Shown piece after piece: positions 1-7,833 of a stretch of DNA of 64,000 nucleotides. A program made the position numbers and the translations under genes. The stretch spans positions 62,001 through 126,000 of the forward strand of contig DXAO01000044.1 of assembly GCA_019117005.1 (NCBI GenBank). Direction: 5' to 3'. Below the pieces are notes generated by a model. That model made no database searches and was not told the origin of the DNA. It was given only the letters and a program-made list of their open reading frames with translations. Every line of letters starts with the position of its first letter. Position 1 is the first letter of the stretch. This DNA comes from Candidatus Collinsella stercoripullorum (lineage in GTDB: Bacteria; Actinomycetota; Coriobacteriia; Coriobacteriales; Coriobacteriaceae).

Positions 1-1
1 G

Positions 2-133
2 ACGCGCACGCCGGGGCTGTTCTGTGCAGGGGATATGCGTTCCAAGCGCCTCCGCCAGGTGGTCACCGCGGCATCCGACGGCGCCATCGCCGGATCCTCC
101 GCATACGCGTATGTCGAGGGGCTCGCCCGGTAG
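2..133 (+). CDS. trxB: thioredoxin reductase, C-terminal fragment
   Basis: Partial gene running in from the left edge, ending at a TAG stop. The 43 visible residues contain GLFCAGDMR, then LRQVVTAASDGAIAGS and a final Y-rich helix. This is the FAD-binding end of the NADPH-dependent thioredoxin/alkyl-hydroperoxide-reductase family, in which GD contacts the flavin and the RQVVTAA stretch follows. The enzyme keeps thioredoxin reduced in the cytoplasm. The catalytic CxxC lies outside the window, so a thioredoxin-reductase-like ferredoxin/flavodoxin reductase cannot be fully excluded. Confidence 0.85.
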   Translation, partial: TRTPGLFCAGDMRSKRLRQVVTAASDGAIAGSSAYAYVEGLAR

Positions 134-179
134 CATCAGGGAGACCATCACACTTAGGTACCTAAATAAGACTGCGTAG

Positions 180-214
180 GGGAGGGAGGCGTCGATGCTG
201 CGGTGCTCCCTCCC
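180..214 (+). terminator. probable trxB terminator hairpin
   Basis: Nine-base stem GGGAGGGAG (180-188) pairs with CTCCCTCCC (206-214), followed by TTGT rather than a long T run. It lies about 46 bases after the trxB stop on the same strand. The stem is clear; the weak T tract lowers confidence. Confidence 0.5.
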
Positions 215-872
215 TTGTCGATACGGATGTATCCGACCGCGGTCCCACGTGTGCCGTACGGAGATCGGATGTCGTCGTGGATTCGCACGCACCTCGACCA
301 CGGTTTCCGATGGGTATCGGGGCGCCGGGTATGCCGTCGGCTGACATCCGGCATGCAGGACGTTCGCGTCGACGCCTACGGCTCGGGATCCGGCGCGGCG
401 GCGCTAGGTCCCTAAGCGAGGGCACGGACGGTACCGATCTGCCGCGGACGTGCCCATGGCCGCTTCGCAAGCGCTGCCGAGGTCTCTGCCTGTGTCCCAC
501 GCGTGCGTCCGTTGCACGCGTTGATGGGCGCACGAGTGGCTCGCACATGCTCCAGCCGCGTATCCGGGGCGCGGCCAAAGTTCATGGCGCCGAACGCTTC
601 AGGTGAACGCTGCCCGGGTATGGTCCGGTCCGTCAGGCGCAACCACCGCTGACAGATCGCAGGGTTTTCCAGCGAACGCCGACTGCATCATCTACGCAGC
701 GTCCGCATTCCTTTTAAATCACGATAATATATGTTATGTAAAGTAAAGGGATGCTTTATCGGCATGCTTGCGTCCAGCCGCATAACCGCACTCCTGCCCG
801 ATGATCGCCCGCCCGGTGAACATGATGGGGTCTACCCGCGCAGGTACACGCGATATCTTTCCGGCCATGAAA
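215..872. other. gene-free stretch with an AT-rich island
   Basis: No open frame here looks like protein coding: the available frames give Arg/Ser/Pro-rich, domain-less translations typical of GC-rich shadows. I see no match to tmRNA, RNase P, SRP or 6S RNA. Just left of this stretch, a perfect 12-base palindrome TTAGGTACCTAA lies at 154-165, with a related site CTAGGTCCCTAA at 404-415. An AT-rich island at about 713-760 (for example GATAATATATG) stands out against the GC-rich surroundings and could be a promoter or the scar of a lost gene. Confidence 0.5.
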
Positions 873-897
873 ACGGGGCGGCTCGAAGCCGCCCCGT
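873..897 (-). terminator. second (backup) terminator downstream of degV
   Basis: Perfect 10-base stem ACGGGGCGGC / GCCGCCCCGT with a 5-base loop. On the minus strand it is followed by a TTTT run, so it terminates leftward transcripts. Its core is nearly the same as the hairpin at 957-977. Confidence 0.7.
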
Positions 898-956
898 GAG
901 CGTTCGAACGATCGACTGCGTTCGCGTTCAACCGGATATCGCCTCGCTTGCGGAAA

Positions 957-977
957 CGGGCGGCTCGAAGCCGCCCG
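957..977 (-). terminator. degV terminator
   Basis: Perfect 8-base stem CGGGCGGC / GCCGCCCG with the same TCGAA loop, followed on the minus strand by TTT. It lies 30 bases past the degV stop codon. It forms a tandem pair with the 873-897 hairpin. Confidence 0.75.
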
Positions 978-1006
978 CCGTGCGCATCGGATTCATCTCG
1001 GAGCCG

Positions 1007-1879
1007 CTAGGCCCACTCGTAGCCGACGATGAGGCCGGACTCCTCCGCATAGTAGGAGCACAGTCCGCCGCAGGGCACGATGCGGACGGTCGCCGACGGC
1101 CACTGCTCGACGATGGCGTCGCGCAGCGCGCAGGCGCCCTGCTCGTTGTCGACATGGTCGATGTAGACCAGCCCGCCGTGGAAGCCGCTCGAGGCCATGT
1201 GCTCCACGGTCTTGCGGATCGTCTTCTTCTCCCCGCGGGTCGGGCCGACGATCTTGATGGTCCCCTCGTTGCTCGCGGTCCCGAGCATGCGGATGTTGAA
1301 CTTGCTGGCGAACGAGCCCGCCAGGCGCGGCATGCGGCCGTTCTTGACGAGGTTCTCGAAGCTGCTGAGCGAGAACAGGACCGAGGAGCTCTCCTCGATG
1401 TGCTCGATATAGGAGACGGCGTCGTCGAACGTGCGCGCGCCCTGCGCCAGATAGCGGTCGAGGAGCTCGACCATGAGCTCGAGCTTGCCGCCCGCCGCGC
1501 GCGAGTTCACCACGTGGACGTTCTTCCCCTTGATGACGCCGGCGTGTTCGCGCGTGTACTCGTCGAGCACGATGTTGCGGGCGGTGATGGCGGATTCGTA
1601 GGTCCCGGAGAGGTTCGCCGAGATCGTGATGACGATGATGTCGTCCGCATCGCGCAGCGCGTCGGCCCACGTCCCCGCGCTCGGGCACGAGCTGGAGGAC
1701 GCCTCCTTCTCGGCGGCGACCTTGCGGTTGAGCTCGGCGACGTCGAGCTGCGCATCGTCGACGAACTCCTCTCCCCCCACATGGATGGTGAGCGGGACGG
1801 TTATGAAGGACGTATCGGGCGCGATGGGCGTCCACGAGCGGAGGTTGCAGCTTGAATCGGCTATGATGGCCCACGACAT
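1007..1879 (-). CDS. DegV family fatty-acid-binding protein
   Basis: A 290-residue protein with the DegV family layout: N-terminal IIADSSCNL, a TISANLSGTY stretch in the first lobe and a C-terminal lobe. Members bind a fatty acid in a deep cleft and some are FakB subunits that present the lipid to the kinase FakA. No fakA is visible in this window, so the physiological partner is unknown. The ATG start follows GAAAGGAACG at good spacing. The gene stands alone, with its own -10-like element upstream and two terminators downstream, and is divergent from the DUF1836 gene. Confidence 0.92.
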   Translation of the reverse strand: MSWAIIADSSCNLRSWTPIAPDTSFITVPLTIHVGGEEFVDDAQLDVAELNRKVAAEKEASSSSCPSAGTWADALRDADDIIVITISANLSGTYESAITARNIVLDEYTREHAGVIKGKNVHVVNSRAAGGKLELMVELLDRYLAQGARTFDDAVSYIEHIEESSSVLFSLSSFENLVKNGRMPRLAGSFASKFNIRMLGTASNEGTIKIVGPTRGEKKTIRKTVEHMASSGFHGGLVYIDHVDNEQGACALRDAIVEQWPSATVRIVPCGGLCSYYAEESGLIVGYEWA

Positions 1880-1913
1880 GAGCGTTCCTTTCGGTTGCGT
1901 GCCTGCCGCCTCA

Positions 1914-1919
1914 AGTATA
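1914..1919 (-). promoter_or_regulatory. -10 element of degV promoter
   Basis: TATACT on the minus strand, about 35 bases upstream of the degV ATG. No good -35 is found at 16-18 bases spacing, so only the -10 box is called. Confidence 0.45.
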
Positions 1920-2034
1920 GCCCACTCCCCCGCTCGTGGTATTCAAAACGAGCTTATGCGATGTTTAAGACCGCCGACCGGTCGAACTGGGATATGCTGG
2001 TATGCGAGCACCATGGTTTCAGGAGGCGCCATCC

Positions 2035-2661
2035 ATGAAGCAGCACGCATCGATCATCCCCATGGCCGATTCTTCCAAACGCATCACGGTGCAGGACGTC
2101 ACGCCCACCGTCCTGCCCGATGCCTTCCTGCGCTCGGAGGAGGCGTCGGCTGCGGCGCGGTTCCATATGCCCCGGTATCATGACCTCCCCGCGGTCGATC
2201 TTTATCGCGACCAGGTCATATCCCAGGTCGAGGCGATCTTGGAACCGCTGTCGGCATGCTCGGAGGGCCCGTGGCTCACGCCCTCGATGGTCAACAACTA
2301 CGTCAAGATGCGCCTCGTCGACCCGCCCGCGCGCAAGCTCTACGGTCGGGAGCAGGTGGCCCGCCTTCTCATCATCTGCATATTCAAGCAGTTCCTCCCC
2401 ATGGAGGCCATCTCCCGCCTCTTCAAGATCCAGCGGATGACCTATCCCGTCGAGACCGCGTTCGACTATGTCGCCGTCGAGCTGAACCATGCGGTCGAGG
2501 ACGCCTTCGCGCTCGGCCGCTCCCCGCACGAGGACTCGGCGAGCGCCGTGACGCGCGAGACGCTGCTCGTGCGCAGCGCGACGGGCGCCTTCGCGGCGAA
2601 GGCGTTCCTGATGAGCTACCTGCGCTTCACCGGGTTCGGGGACGAGTCGGGCGCTCGATGA
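2035..2661 (+). CDS. DUF1836 family protein, HTH-type putative regulator
   Basis: A 208-residue protein. Residues about 85-135 have the DUF1836 pattern, LTPSMVNNYVKMRLV, then KLYGREQVARLLII and FKQFLPMEAI. This resembles a MerR-like helix-turn-helix followed by a helical region, so a DNA-binding role is likely but untested. The start chosen is the ATG with AGGAGG at 2021-2026; an in-frame ATG 33 bases upstream lacks such a site. It is monocistronic, divergent from degV and convergent with the merR gene. Targets are unknown. Confidence 0.8.
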   Translation: MKQHASIIPMADSSKRITVQDVTPTVLPDAFLRSEEASAAARFHMPRYHDLPAVDLYRDQVISQVEAILEPLSACSEGPWLTPSMVNNYVKMRLVDPPARKLYGREQVARLLIICIFKQFLPMEAISRLFKIQRMTYPVETAFDYVAVELNHAVEDAFALGRSPHEDSASAVTRETLLVRSATGAFAAKAFLMSYLRFTGFGDESGAR

Positions 2662-2667
2662 CGAAAA

Positions 2668-2686
2668 CGGGCGCCAGAGGCGCCCG
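2668..2686 (-). terminator. terminator shared by DUF1836 and merR genes
   Basis: Stem CGGGCGCC / GGCGCCCG with a 3-base loop sits between the two convergent stop codons. On the minus strand it is followed by TTTT, the stronger direction. In the plus direction it is followed only by AAAG, so it may act weakly there. Confidence 0.7.
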
Positions 2687-2723
2687 AAAGCTCTGCCGAA
2701 TCAATTTGTGAGGTTGAGACCGG

Positions 2724-3569
2724 TCAGGCGCGCGGACGGCGCTTCGCGGAGCTGCGAGAAGCACGGGGCTTCGGTACGGGAGCGGCGCCCTCCTGCTGCT
2801 TGGCGGCCTCGGCGCGGGAGATCTGCTCGTCCACGCTGTCGAGGTCGGCATCCTCCACGATCGCGTTCAGGGACTCGAAGACCCGGTTCTTCAGCAGCGC
2901 CGTGTGCACGCCCTCCGTGAGGTCGTGCAGCTTGTCGAAGGCGCGCTCGAGCTTCTTGTCGCGCTCGTCGTCGGAATCGTCCATGCCGAGCATGCCGATG
3001 AGGACCTGCTCGAACATGGCGGACTCGCGGTTGGCGGCGGAGACGTACTGGCGGAGGTTGCGCGGCTCGATGTGGAAGCGGTTGAGCTCGGAGCACAGCC
3101 GGATGATCTCGAAATCGCGCCCGTCGATGAGCTCGCGGTTCTGCGGGCTGCGGATGATGCGGATGAGGTCGTTGTCGGCGAGGGCGCGCAGAAACGAGAT
3201 CTCCACGCCGAGCTGGCCGGGGACGTCCTCGATGGGATGGAGCTTCTGCTGCGTCTCGATGGGCTCGGACTTGACGGGGAGATCGGACAGGAGCCCGACC
3301 TCGAAGGCGAGCGTGGAGAGGTCCGTGGCGTTGTCGAGCTTCTGCTTGATGACGTTCAGGGGCATGTAGCGCGTCTTCTGGAGATGCAGGATGACCTCGA
3401 GGCGGTCCACGTCCTCCTTCGAGTACTGGCGGTAGCCCTTGGGCGTGCGGTGCGGCGTGATGAGCCCCTCGTCCTCGAGGAAGCGGATCTTCGAGTTCGA
3501 GAGGTCGGGATAGGCGCCGCGCAGGAAGTTGACGACCTGGCCGATGCTGAGGTAGCTACGTTCGGCCAC
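2724..3569 (-). CDS. MerR family transcriptional regulator (Rv1828-like)
   Basis: A 281-residue regulator. Residues 6-70 carry the MerR winged helix: LSIGQVV, then SKIRFLEDEGLI and GYRQYSKEDVDRL. The long C-terminal part has no Cys-based metal-sensing motif and ends in a basic Ala/Arg/Ser tail. Length and context match mycobacterial Rv1828, which lies next to garA. GTG start with weak ribosome-binding sequence, two bases after the FHA gene stop, so it is likely translationally coupled to it. Target genes are unknown. Confidence 0.85.
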   Translation of the reverse strand: MAERSYLSIGQVVNFLRGAYPDLSNSKIRFLEDEGLITPHRTPKGYRQYSKEDVDRLEVILHLQKTRYMPLNVIKQKLDNATDLSTLAFEVGLLSDLPVKSEPIETQQKLHPIEDVPGQLGVEISFLRALADNDLIRIIRSPQNRELIDGRDFEIIRLCSELNRFHIEPRNLRQYVSAANRESAMFEQVLIGMLGMDDSDDERDKKLERAFDKLHDLTEGVHTALLKNRVFESLNAIVEDADLDSVDEQISRAEAAKQQEGAAPVPKPRASRSSAKRRPRA

Positions 3570-3571
3570 CG

Positions 3572-4003
3572 CTACTCACCGGTTTCGATGCGCTCCGAGC
3601 GGCTCTCATGGTAGATCAGCGTGAAGGTGCCGATCTGCACGGAGGATCCGTCGTGCAGCGGGGCCGAGTTGACGATGGCGCCGTCGACCCAGGTGCCGTT
3701 GAGGGACCCCAGGTCCTCGATCGCCGCACCCGCACCGGTGCGGGTGATCTTGGCGTGGGCGCGCGAGACGGTCATGTCGTTCAGGAAGATACCGTTGGAG
3801 GGATCGCGGCCGATGGTGGTCTCGGCGCCGTCGAGCTCGAAGGTGTTGCCCGTCTGCGGCCCCTTGATGATGGTTAGCACCGGCGTCGCGCGCTCGACGC
3901 TCTTCATGAGGTCGGGCATGGTGGCGTCGTCGACGGGCATCCGGAAGACGCAGGTGGAATCGCCGGCGAGGGCGTCGGAGGGCGTGTTCATCATATCGGT
4001 CAT
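3572..4003 (-). CDS. FHA-domain protein, GarA-like
   Basis: A 143-residue cytoplasmic phosphothreonine-binding protein. The FHA fold covers about residues 44-138, with IGRDPSN, the SRAHAKI loop and DLGSLNGTWVDG, which are the canonical Gly-Arg, Ser-x-x-His and Asn-Gly ligand residues. The N-terminal tail carries STCVFR (Thr17), equivalent to the ETTSVFR motif of mycobacterial GarA, whose Thr is phosphorylated by PknB/PknG and then bound by the own FHA domain. GarA controls 2-oxoglutarate and glutamate enzymes; the same role here is inferred. The ATG at 4003 follows GGGGAGAG; an upstream in-frame ATG lacks a site. Confidence 0.88.
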   Translation of the reverse strand: MTDMMNTPSDALAGDSTCVFRMPVDDATMPDLMKSVERATPVLTIIKGPQTGNTFELDGAETTIGRDPSNGIFLNDMTVSRAHAKITRTGAGAAIEDLGSLNGTWVDGAIVNSAPLHDGSSVQIGTFTLIYHESRSERIETGE

Positions 4004-4051
4004 GGTCTCTCCCCACGCGGTACGTAACGGTCGTGTAAGCGGCATATAGGG

Positions 4052-4801
4052 TTATTCTACCCCAGCGGCGGCGTCGCGCGCCGGGGTATCGTCGTCGGAG
4101 TCCTCGATTTCGGGGTTCATGAAATCGACGTCCTCCTCCTCGGGGTGCTGCCGGGCGCGGCGGATGGCAGCGGCGCCCTTCGCCGTGTAGACGACCGCGG
4201 TGATCATGGAGAACGCGACGCCGCCGTAGACGAAGAAGATGCCTAGGGGCACCGGGGCGCCGTTGAGGCCCGGGAAGGCGGACGCGCCCGCCCCCAGGAG
4301 GTCGATGCCGTCGACCACGGGGAGCCCGAGCAGCATGAGGGAGAACCCGCTCATGAGCAGGGCTGTGGCGATCTTGCCCGTGTAGACGACGTCGATGGGG
4401 CGGCGGTGGTAGCGGCGCACGACCATGTTGCCCGCGGCGAGGTAGACGTCGCGGCCGATGATCAGGGCGCACACCCAGACCGGCAGCTCCCCGCGGCCCA
4501 CGAGTCCGAGCACGCCGGTGAACAGCAGGGCACGGTCGACGACGGGGTCCATCAGCTTCCCGAGCCAGCTCACGGTCTTGGTCATGCGCGCGATCTGGCC
4601 GTCGAGCCAGTCGGTCGAGGCGGCCACGGCGTAGATGACGAGGGCGATGTAGCGGTTCTCGTTGGTGATGAACAGGTAGAGGAAGACGAAGGTGAGGACG
4701 AGGCGGATGAAGGTGATGAAGTTCGAGATGGTGAAGACCTTGTTCGAGGGGTAGTCAGACGTGCCGATCAGCTCTTTTTTGATCTTCTTCTTGAGGTTCA
4801 C
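4052..4801 (-). CDS. pgsA: CDP-diacylglycerol-glycerol-3-phosphate 3-phosphatidyltransferase
   Basis: A 249-residue membrane enzyme that transfers phosphatidyl from CDP-diacylglycerol to glycerol-3-phosphate, the committed step to phosphatidylglycerol. The CDP-alcohol phosphotransferase motif is complete: DGQIAR, then G and DPVVDR with both trailing aspartates. Several hydrophobic segments follow. An acidic, probably disordered tail (EEEDVDF...DSDDD) extends beyond the usual end. GTG start with GGGGAG upstream. The gene directly precedes the FHA and merR genes on the transcript. Related specificities such as phosphatidylinositol-phosphate synthase are less likely for this subfamily. Confidence 0.88.
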   Translation of the reverse strand: MNLKKKIKKELIGTSDYPSNKVFTISNFITFIRLVLTFVFLYLFITNENRYIALVIYAVAASTDWLDGQIARMTKTVSWLGKLMDPVVDRALLFTGVLGLVGRGELPVWVCALIIGRDVYLAAGNMVVRRYHRRPIDVVYTGKIATALLMSGFSLMLLGLPVVDGIDLLGAGASAFPGLNGAPVPLGIFFVYGGVAFSMITAVVYTAKGAAAIRRARQHPEEEDVDFMNPEIEDSDDDTPARDAAAGVE

Positions 4802-4884
4802 GTTGCTCCCCTGCAGGTTCCCGATGCGATGACTAGAGGAATGATACCCGATGGGGCATCCGGTATCCTCTCTTCATAAAGAAA

Positions 4885-4908
4885 AAGGCCAACCCGAGGG
4901 CTGGCCTT
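4885..4908 (-). terminator. tRNA-Pro terminator
   Basis: Stem AAGGCCAGCCC / GGGTTGGCCTT on the minus strand with one G-U pair, followed by TTTCTTT. It lies directly after the tRNA-Pro 3' end and before pgsA. Confidence 0.8.
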
Positions 4909-4916
4909 GAAGCTTC

Positions 4917-4993
<77 letters not shown>

Positions 4994-5026
4994 AAGCAAT
5001 GCGCTGTCTCGCTGACAGCAAGGGAT

Positions 5027-5055
5027 ACTTTACCCAACCGCGCGATGGGATGCAA
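5027..5055 (-). promoter_or_regulatory. tRNA-Pro promoter
   Basis: On the minus strand: TTGCAT (-35), 17 bases, TAAAGT (-10), just upstream of the tRNA 5' end and just past the coaBC stop. The -35 resembles those of the tRNA-Ala genes. Confidence 0.7.
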
Positions 5056-5058
5056 GCA

Positions 5059-6279
5059 TTATTTTGCGCATCTCCGCAATTCCTGCGCACGGTCGAGGAT
5101 CTCGCCGGCGAGCTCGTCCTTCGTCATGCAGGGAAGCTCGGCCGCGCCCGCGGCGTCGACCCACCATGCCTTGTCGGTGTCGGACCCGAAGCCCGAGTCG
5201 GGGCGGCTCACGTCGTTCGCGACGACGGCGTCGCATCCCTTGCGGGCGAGCTTCGCTGCGGCGTAGGCCACGACGTCGGAGGTCTCGGCGGCGAACCCGA
5301 TGACCGTGCGGCCCTGCTTCCGCGCGGACAGGGCGGCGAGGATGTCCGCGGTCTCCCGGAGCTCGATGCGGTCCAGGTGCTCGCGGGACTTCTTCAGCTT
5401 GTGGTCTGCGGGGTGCGCCGGCGCGTAGTCGGCCACGGCGGCGGCGCAGATCGCCACGGTGGCATCCGCGAACGCGTCGAGCGAGGCGTCGAGCATCTCC
5501 GCGGCGGTCTCCACGCGCACGGTGCGCGCCCCCGCGGGGGGCTCGGCGGTGGCGGGTCCGAGGACGAGGGTCACGCGCGCGCCGCGGCGCAGGGCGGCCC
5601 TGGCGAGCGCCGCGCCCATCTTGCCGCTCGAGCGGTTGCCGATGAAGCGGACCGGGTCGATCGGCTCGTGCGTGCCGCCCGCCGTGATGAGGACGTGCTC
5701 GCCTGCAAGCGGGCCTCCCTGCCCGAGCACCGCGAGCGCGAGGTCGGCGATGAGGGAGGGTTCCGGCAGACGGCCCCCGCCGACGTCGCCGCAGGCGAGG
5801 TAGCCCGAGTCGGGCTGGATCACGCGCACGCCGCGCCCCTCGAGCACGCGGACGTTGTCCTGCGTGGCGGGCGCCTCCCACATCTGCACGTTCATGGCCG
5901 GGGCGACGAGGACGGGTGCGCGGGTGGCGAGCAGCGTGGTGGACATGAGGTCGTCCGCGATCCCGTGCGCCATCTTGGCGATGATGTTGGCGGTGGCGGG
6001 GGCCACGAGGACGAGGTCCGCCTCCTGGGCGAGCGAGATGTGGTGGATGGGGTCCTCGGGGTCGTCGAACAGCCCCACGGCGACCTTCTCATGGGTGAGG
6101 GCGCGGAAGGTGGTCGGGCCGACGAACCGCGTGGCGTGCTCGGTCATGAGCACCTTCACCCTCGCCCCGCGCTTCTGGAGCTGGCGGACGATCTCGGCGG
6201 ACTTGTAGGCGGCGATGCAGCCGGTGACGCACAGAAGGACGCAGGGCCGCTCCCCCGCCGCGGCGGATGCGGCGCCCAT
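5059..6279 (-). CDS. coaBC: bifunctional phosphopantothenoylcysteine decarboxylase/phosphopantothenate-cysteine ligase
   Basis: A 406-residue fused enzyme for two successive steps of coenzyme A synthesis. The N-terminal flavin-dependent CoaC half (about 10-180) has catalytic His80 in HHISLAQEAD, the PAMNVQMW motif (Asn130) and ACGD (Cys163). The C-terminal CoaB half (from about 190) has the nucleotide-binding GGTHEPIDPVR, GNRSSGKMG and KLKK motifs. Start is the ATG that overlaps the stop of the zinc-ribbon gene by one base, consistent with coupling. Confidence 0.96.
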   Translation of the reverse strand: MGAASAAAGERPCVLLCVTGCIAAYKSAEIVRQLQKRGARVKVLMTEHATRFVGPTTFRALTHEKVAVGLFDDPEDPIHHISLAQEADLVLVAPATANIIAKMAHGIADDLMSTTLLATRAPVLVAPAMNVQMWEAPATQDNVRVLEGRGVRVIQPDSGYLACGDVGGGRLPEPSLIADLALAVLGQGGPLAGEHVLITAGGTHEPIDPVRFIGNRSSGKMGAALARAALRRGARVTLVLGPATAEPPAGARTVRVETAAEMLDASLDAFADATVAICAAAVADYAPAHPADHKLKKSREHLDRIELRETADILAALSARKQGRTVIGFAAETSDVVAYAAAKLARKGCDAVVANDVSRPDSGFGSDTDKAWWVDAAGAAELPCMTKDELAGEILDRAQELRRCAK

Positions 6280-6995
6280 CAGATCTCGTCCTCGGCGTCG
6301 GTCACGAGGATGCGGTGGCAGTAGGGGCACTCCGTGACGCCCTCTGCGCGACGGAGCTCGTCCATGGAGGACTCCTGCAGCGCCATGCGGCACACCGAGG
6401 GGACGTTGCCCTCGAGCCGCTCCACCGCCAGGCCGCGGAAGCGCGTGCGGGCGGCGGTGTAGCGCTCGGAGGCATCGGCGGGCAGCGCGGCCAGCATGGC
6501 CTCGCGCTTGCGCTCGGCGGCCTCGATGCGCTCCTTGATGGCCGACGCCTTATCGCGCGCCGCGCGCGTGTCGGCGACGACGGATTTCTCGAACTTCGCG
6601 ATGTAGGCCGTGAGGTACTCCTGCTTGCGCACGATCTCATCGAGCTTCTCGGTCTGCTCCCGGCGCTCGAAGGCGATCTTGTCGAGCTGCTTGGCGAGGA
6701 TGCCGAGGTCGACCTCGAGCTGCTGGACCTCGCGGTAGTTGGAGGAATCGGTGCGGCGCTGCGCGATGCCGATGTCGTCGTTGCAGTCCTGCTCGCGGCC
6801 GTCCAGCTCGGCGAGGATGGTCTCGACGTCCTTGCGCTGGGCGAACAGGCGCGTCTCGTCGGCCTTGAGCTTCTGGTACGCGCGGCGCTTGCGGGCGAGC
6901 TCGGCGATCTCGGGCATCTCGGCGAGGGCGGCGCGGTCGCGCTCGAGGGCGAGGTCGAGCTCCTGGAGCTTGAGTAGGTTGGTTCCGAGGCTCAT
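6279..6995 (-). CDS. coiled-coil zinc-ribbon protein (DUF164/CT398-like)
   Basis: A 238-residue protein: a long charged helical coiled coil (about 1-170) followed by a C-terminal ribbon. Family members usually have two CxxC knuckles. Here the second is intact (CPYCHRIL), while the first reads VCRMAL, with one Cys only. Metal binding could use Cys plus CPYC and the following His, or may be lost. Function is unknown; related proteins bind secretion or flagellar factors. The start is the ATG overlapping the Nif3 stop as ATGA, so the two are coupled. Confidence 0.85.
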   Translation of the reverse strand: MSLGTNLLKLQELDLALERDRAALAEMPEIAELARKRRAYQKLKADETRLFAQRKDVETILAELDGREQDCNDDIGIAQRRTDSSNYREVQQLEVDLGILAKQLDKIAFERREQTEKLDEIVRKQEYLTAYIAKFEKSVVADTRAARDKASAIKERIEAAERKREAMLAALPADASERYTAARTRFRGLAVERLEGNVPSVCRMALQESSMDELRRAEGVTECPYCHRILVTDAEDEI

Positions 6996-7828
6996 CGGCG
7001 GTCCAGTCCTTCCGGTTCGGTGTCTCCCTGTGCCGTCCACCACAGACGGGGGCGGTCTATTCTACGCACGGCGTCGGGGTCGACCCCCGCACGTCGCGCG
7101 GCATCCATCAAGATTTCGGTGAAGGGCTCCTCGGAGCGGTCGTGCCCGAGCAGGATGACGGCGCATCCGCGGGCGCAGAGGTCCTGGCACACATGGTAGC
7201 CGGCCTCGCCGCACACGATGGCGCCCGCCCCGGCGGCGAGCGCGGCCTCCCCCAGGTCCCCGAGCGATCCCCCGAGGAAGGCGACGTCGCCTACGGGCCG
7301 GTCCGCGTCGCCCCAGACGCGCGGCTCGGTCCCGAAGGCGCGGGCGCTGCGCCCGGCGAGCGCCCCGACCGTGAGGCCGTCTGCGGGGCACAGGGCCCCG
7401 AGGCCGGGAAGGCCGGGTTCCCCCGGGTGCTCGATCGAGGTCGCGGCGGCGAGGCCGACGAGGCCCGGGAGGGCCCGCCGCGCCTCCAGCGAGCGGTCGA
7501 GGTTCGTGTGGAACGACAGGATGCTCACCTGGCGCCGGGCGGCCTCGAACACGGCGGCCGAGGCGCTCGGGCGCTCCGGGGCGGCGGGTGCGAAGGCGTC
7601 AGGGGCCTTGATGTAGACCGGATGGTGCGTGAGCAGCACATCGGCGCCCGCTTCTGCCGCGAAGCGAACGGAGGCGGGGTCCGCGTCGAGGGCGACCGCG
7701 ACGGAGCGCACCGGGGCGCCGGGGTCGCCGACAGAGAGGCCCACGTGGTCCCACGGCTCGGCGTCGGCGCGCGGGAACATCTCGAACAGCGCGCGCTCGA
7801 GCCGCGCGACGGTCAGGGTGGCGTCCAT
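6992..7828 (-). CDS. Nif3-like dinuclear metal centre protein
   Basis: A 278-residue member of the Nif3/YbgI/GTP cyclohydrolase I type 2 family. It shows the metal-ligand motif LLTHHPVYI early and GEAGYHVCQDLCARG with LLGHDRSEEPF near the end, the usual His/Asp/Glu ligands of the dimetal site. The biochemical role of the family is not settled. It lies five bases downstream of the cysteine desulfurase and overlaps the zinc-ribbon gene, an arrangement commonly seen in Gram-positive bacteria. Confidence 0.9.
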   Translation of the reverse strand: MDATLTVARLERALFEMFPRADAEPWDHVGLSVGDPGAPVRSVAVALDADPASVRFAAEAGADVLLTHHPVYIKAPDAFAPAAPERPSASAAVFEAARRQVSILSFHTNLDRSLEARRALPGLVGLAAATSIEHPGEPGLPGLGALCPADGLTVGALAGRSARAFGTEPRVWGDADRPVGDVAFLGGSLGDLGEAALAAGAGAIVCGEAGYHVCQDLCARGCAVILLGHDRSEEPFTEILMDAARRAGVDPDAVRRIDRPRLWWTAQGDTEPEGLDRR

Positions 7829-7833
7829 GCCGC

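Noticed and set aside
731-1855. A 374-codon plus-strand frame beginning in the AT-rich island
   Set aside because: Most of it is antisense to degV and it crosses both terminator hairpins; composition is shadow-like.
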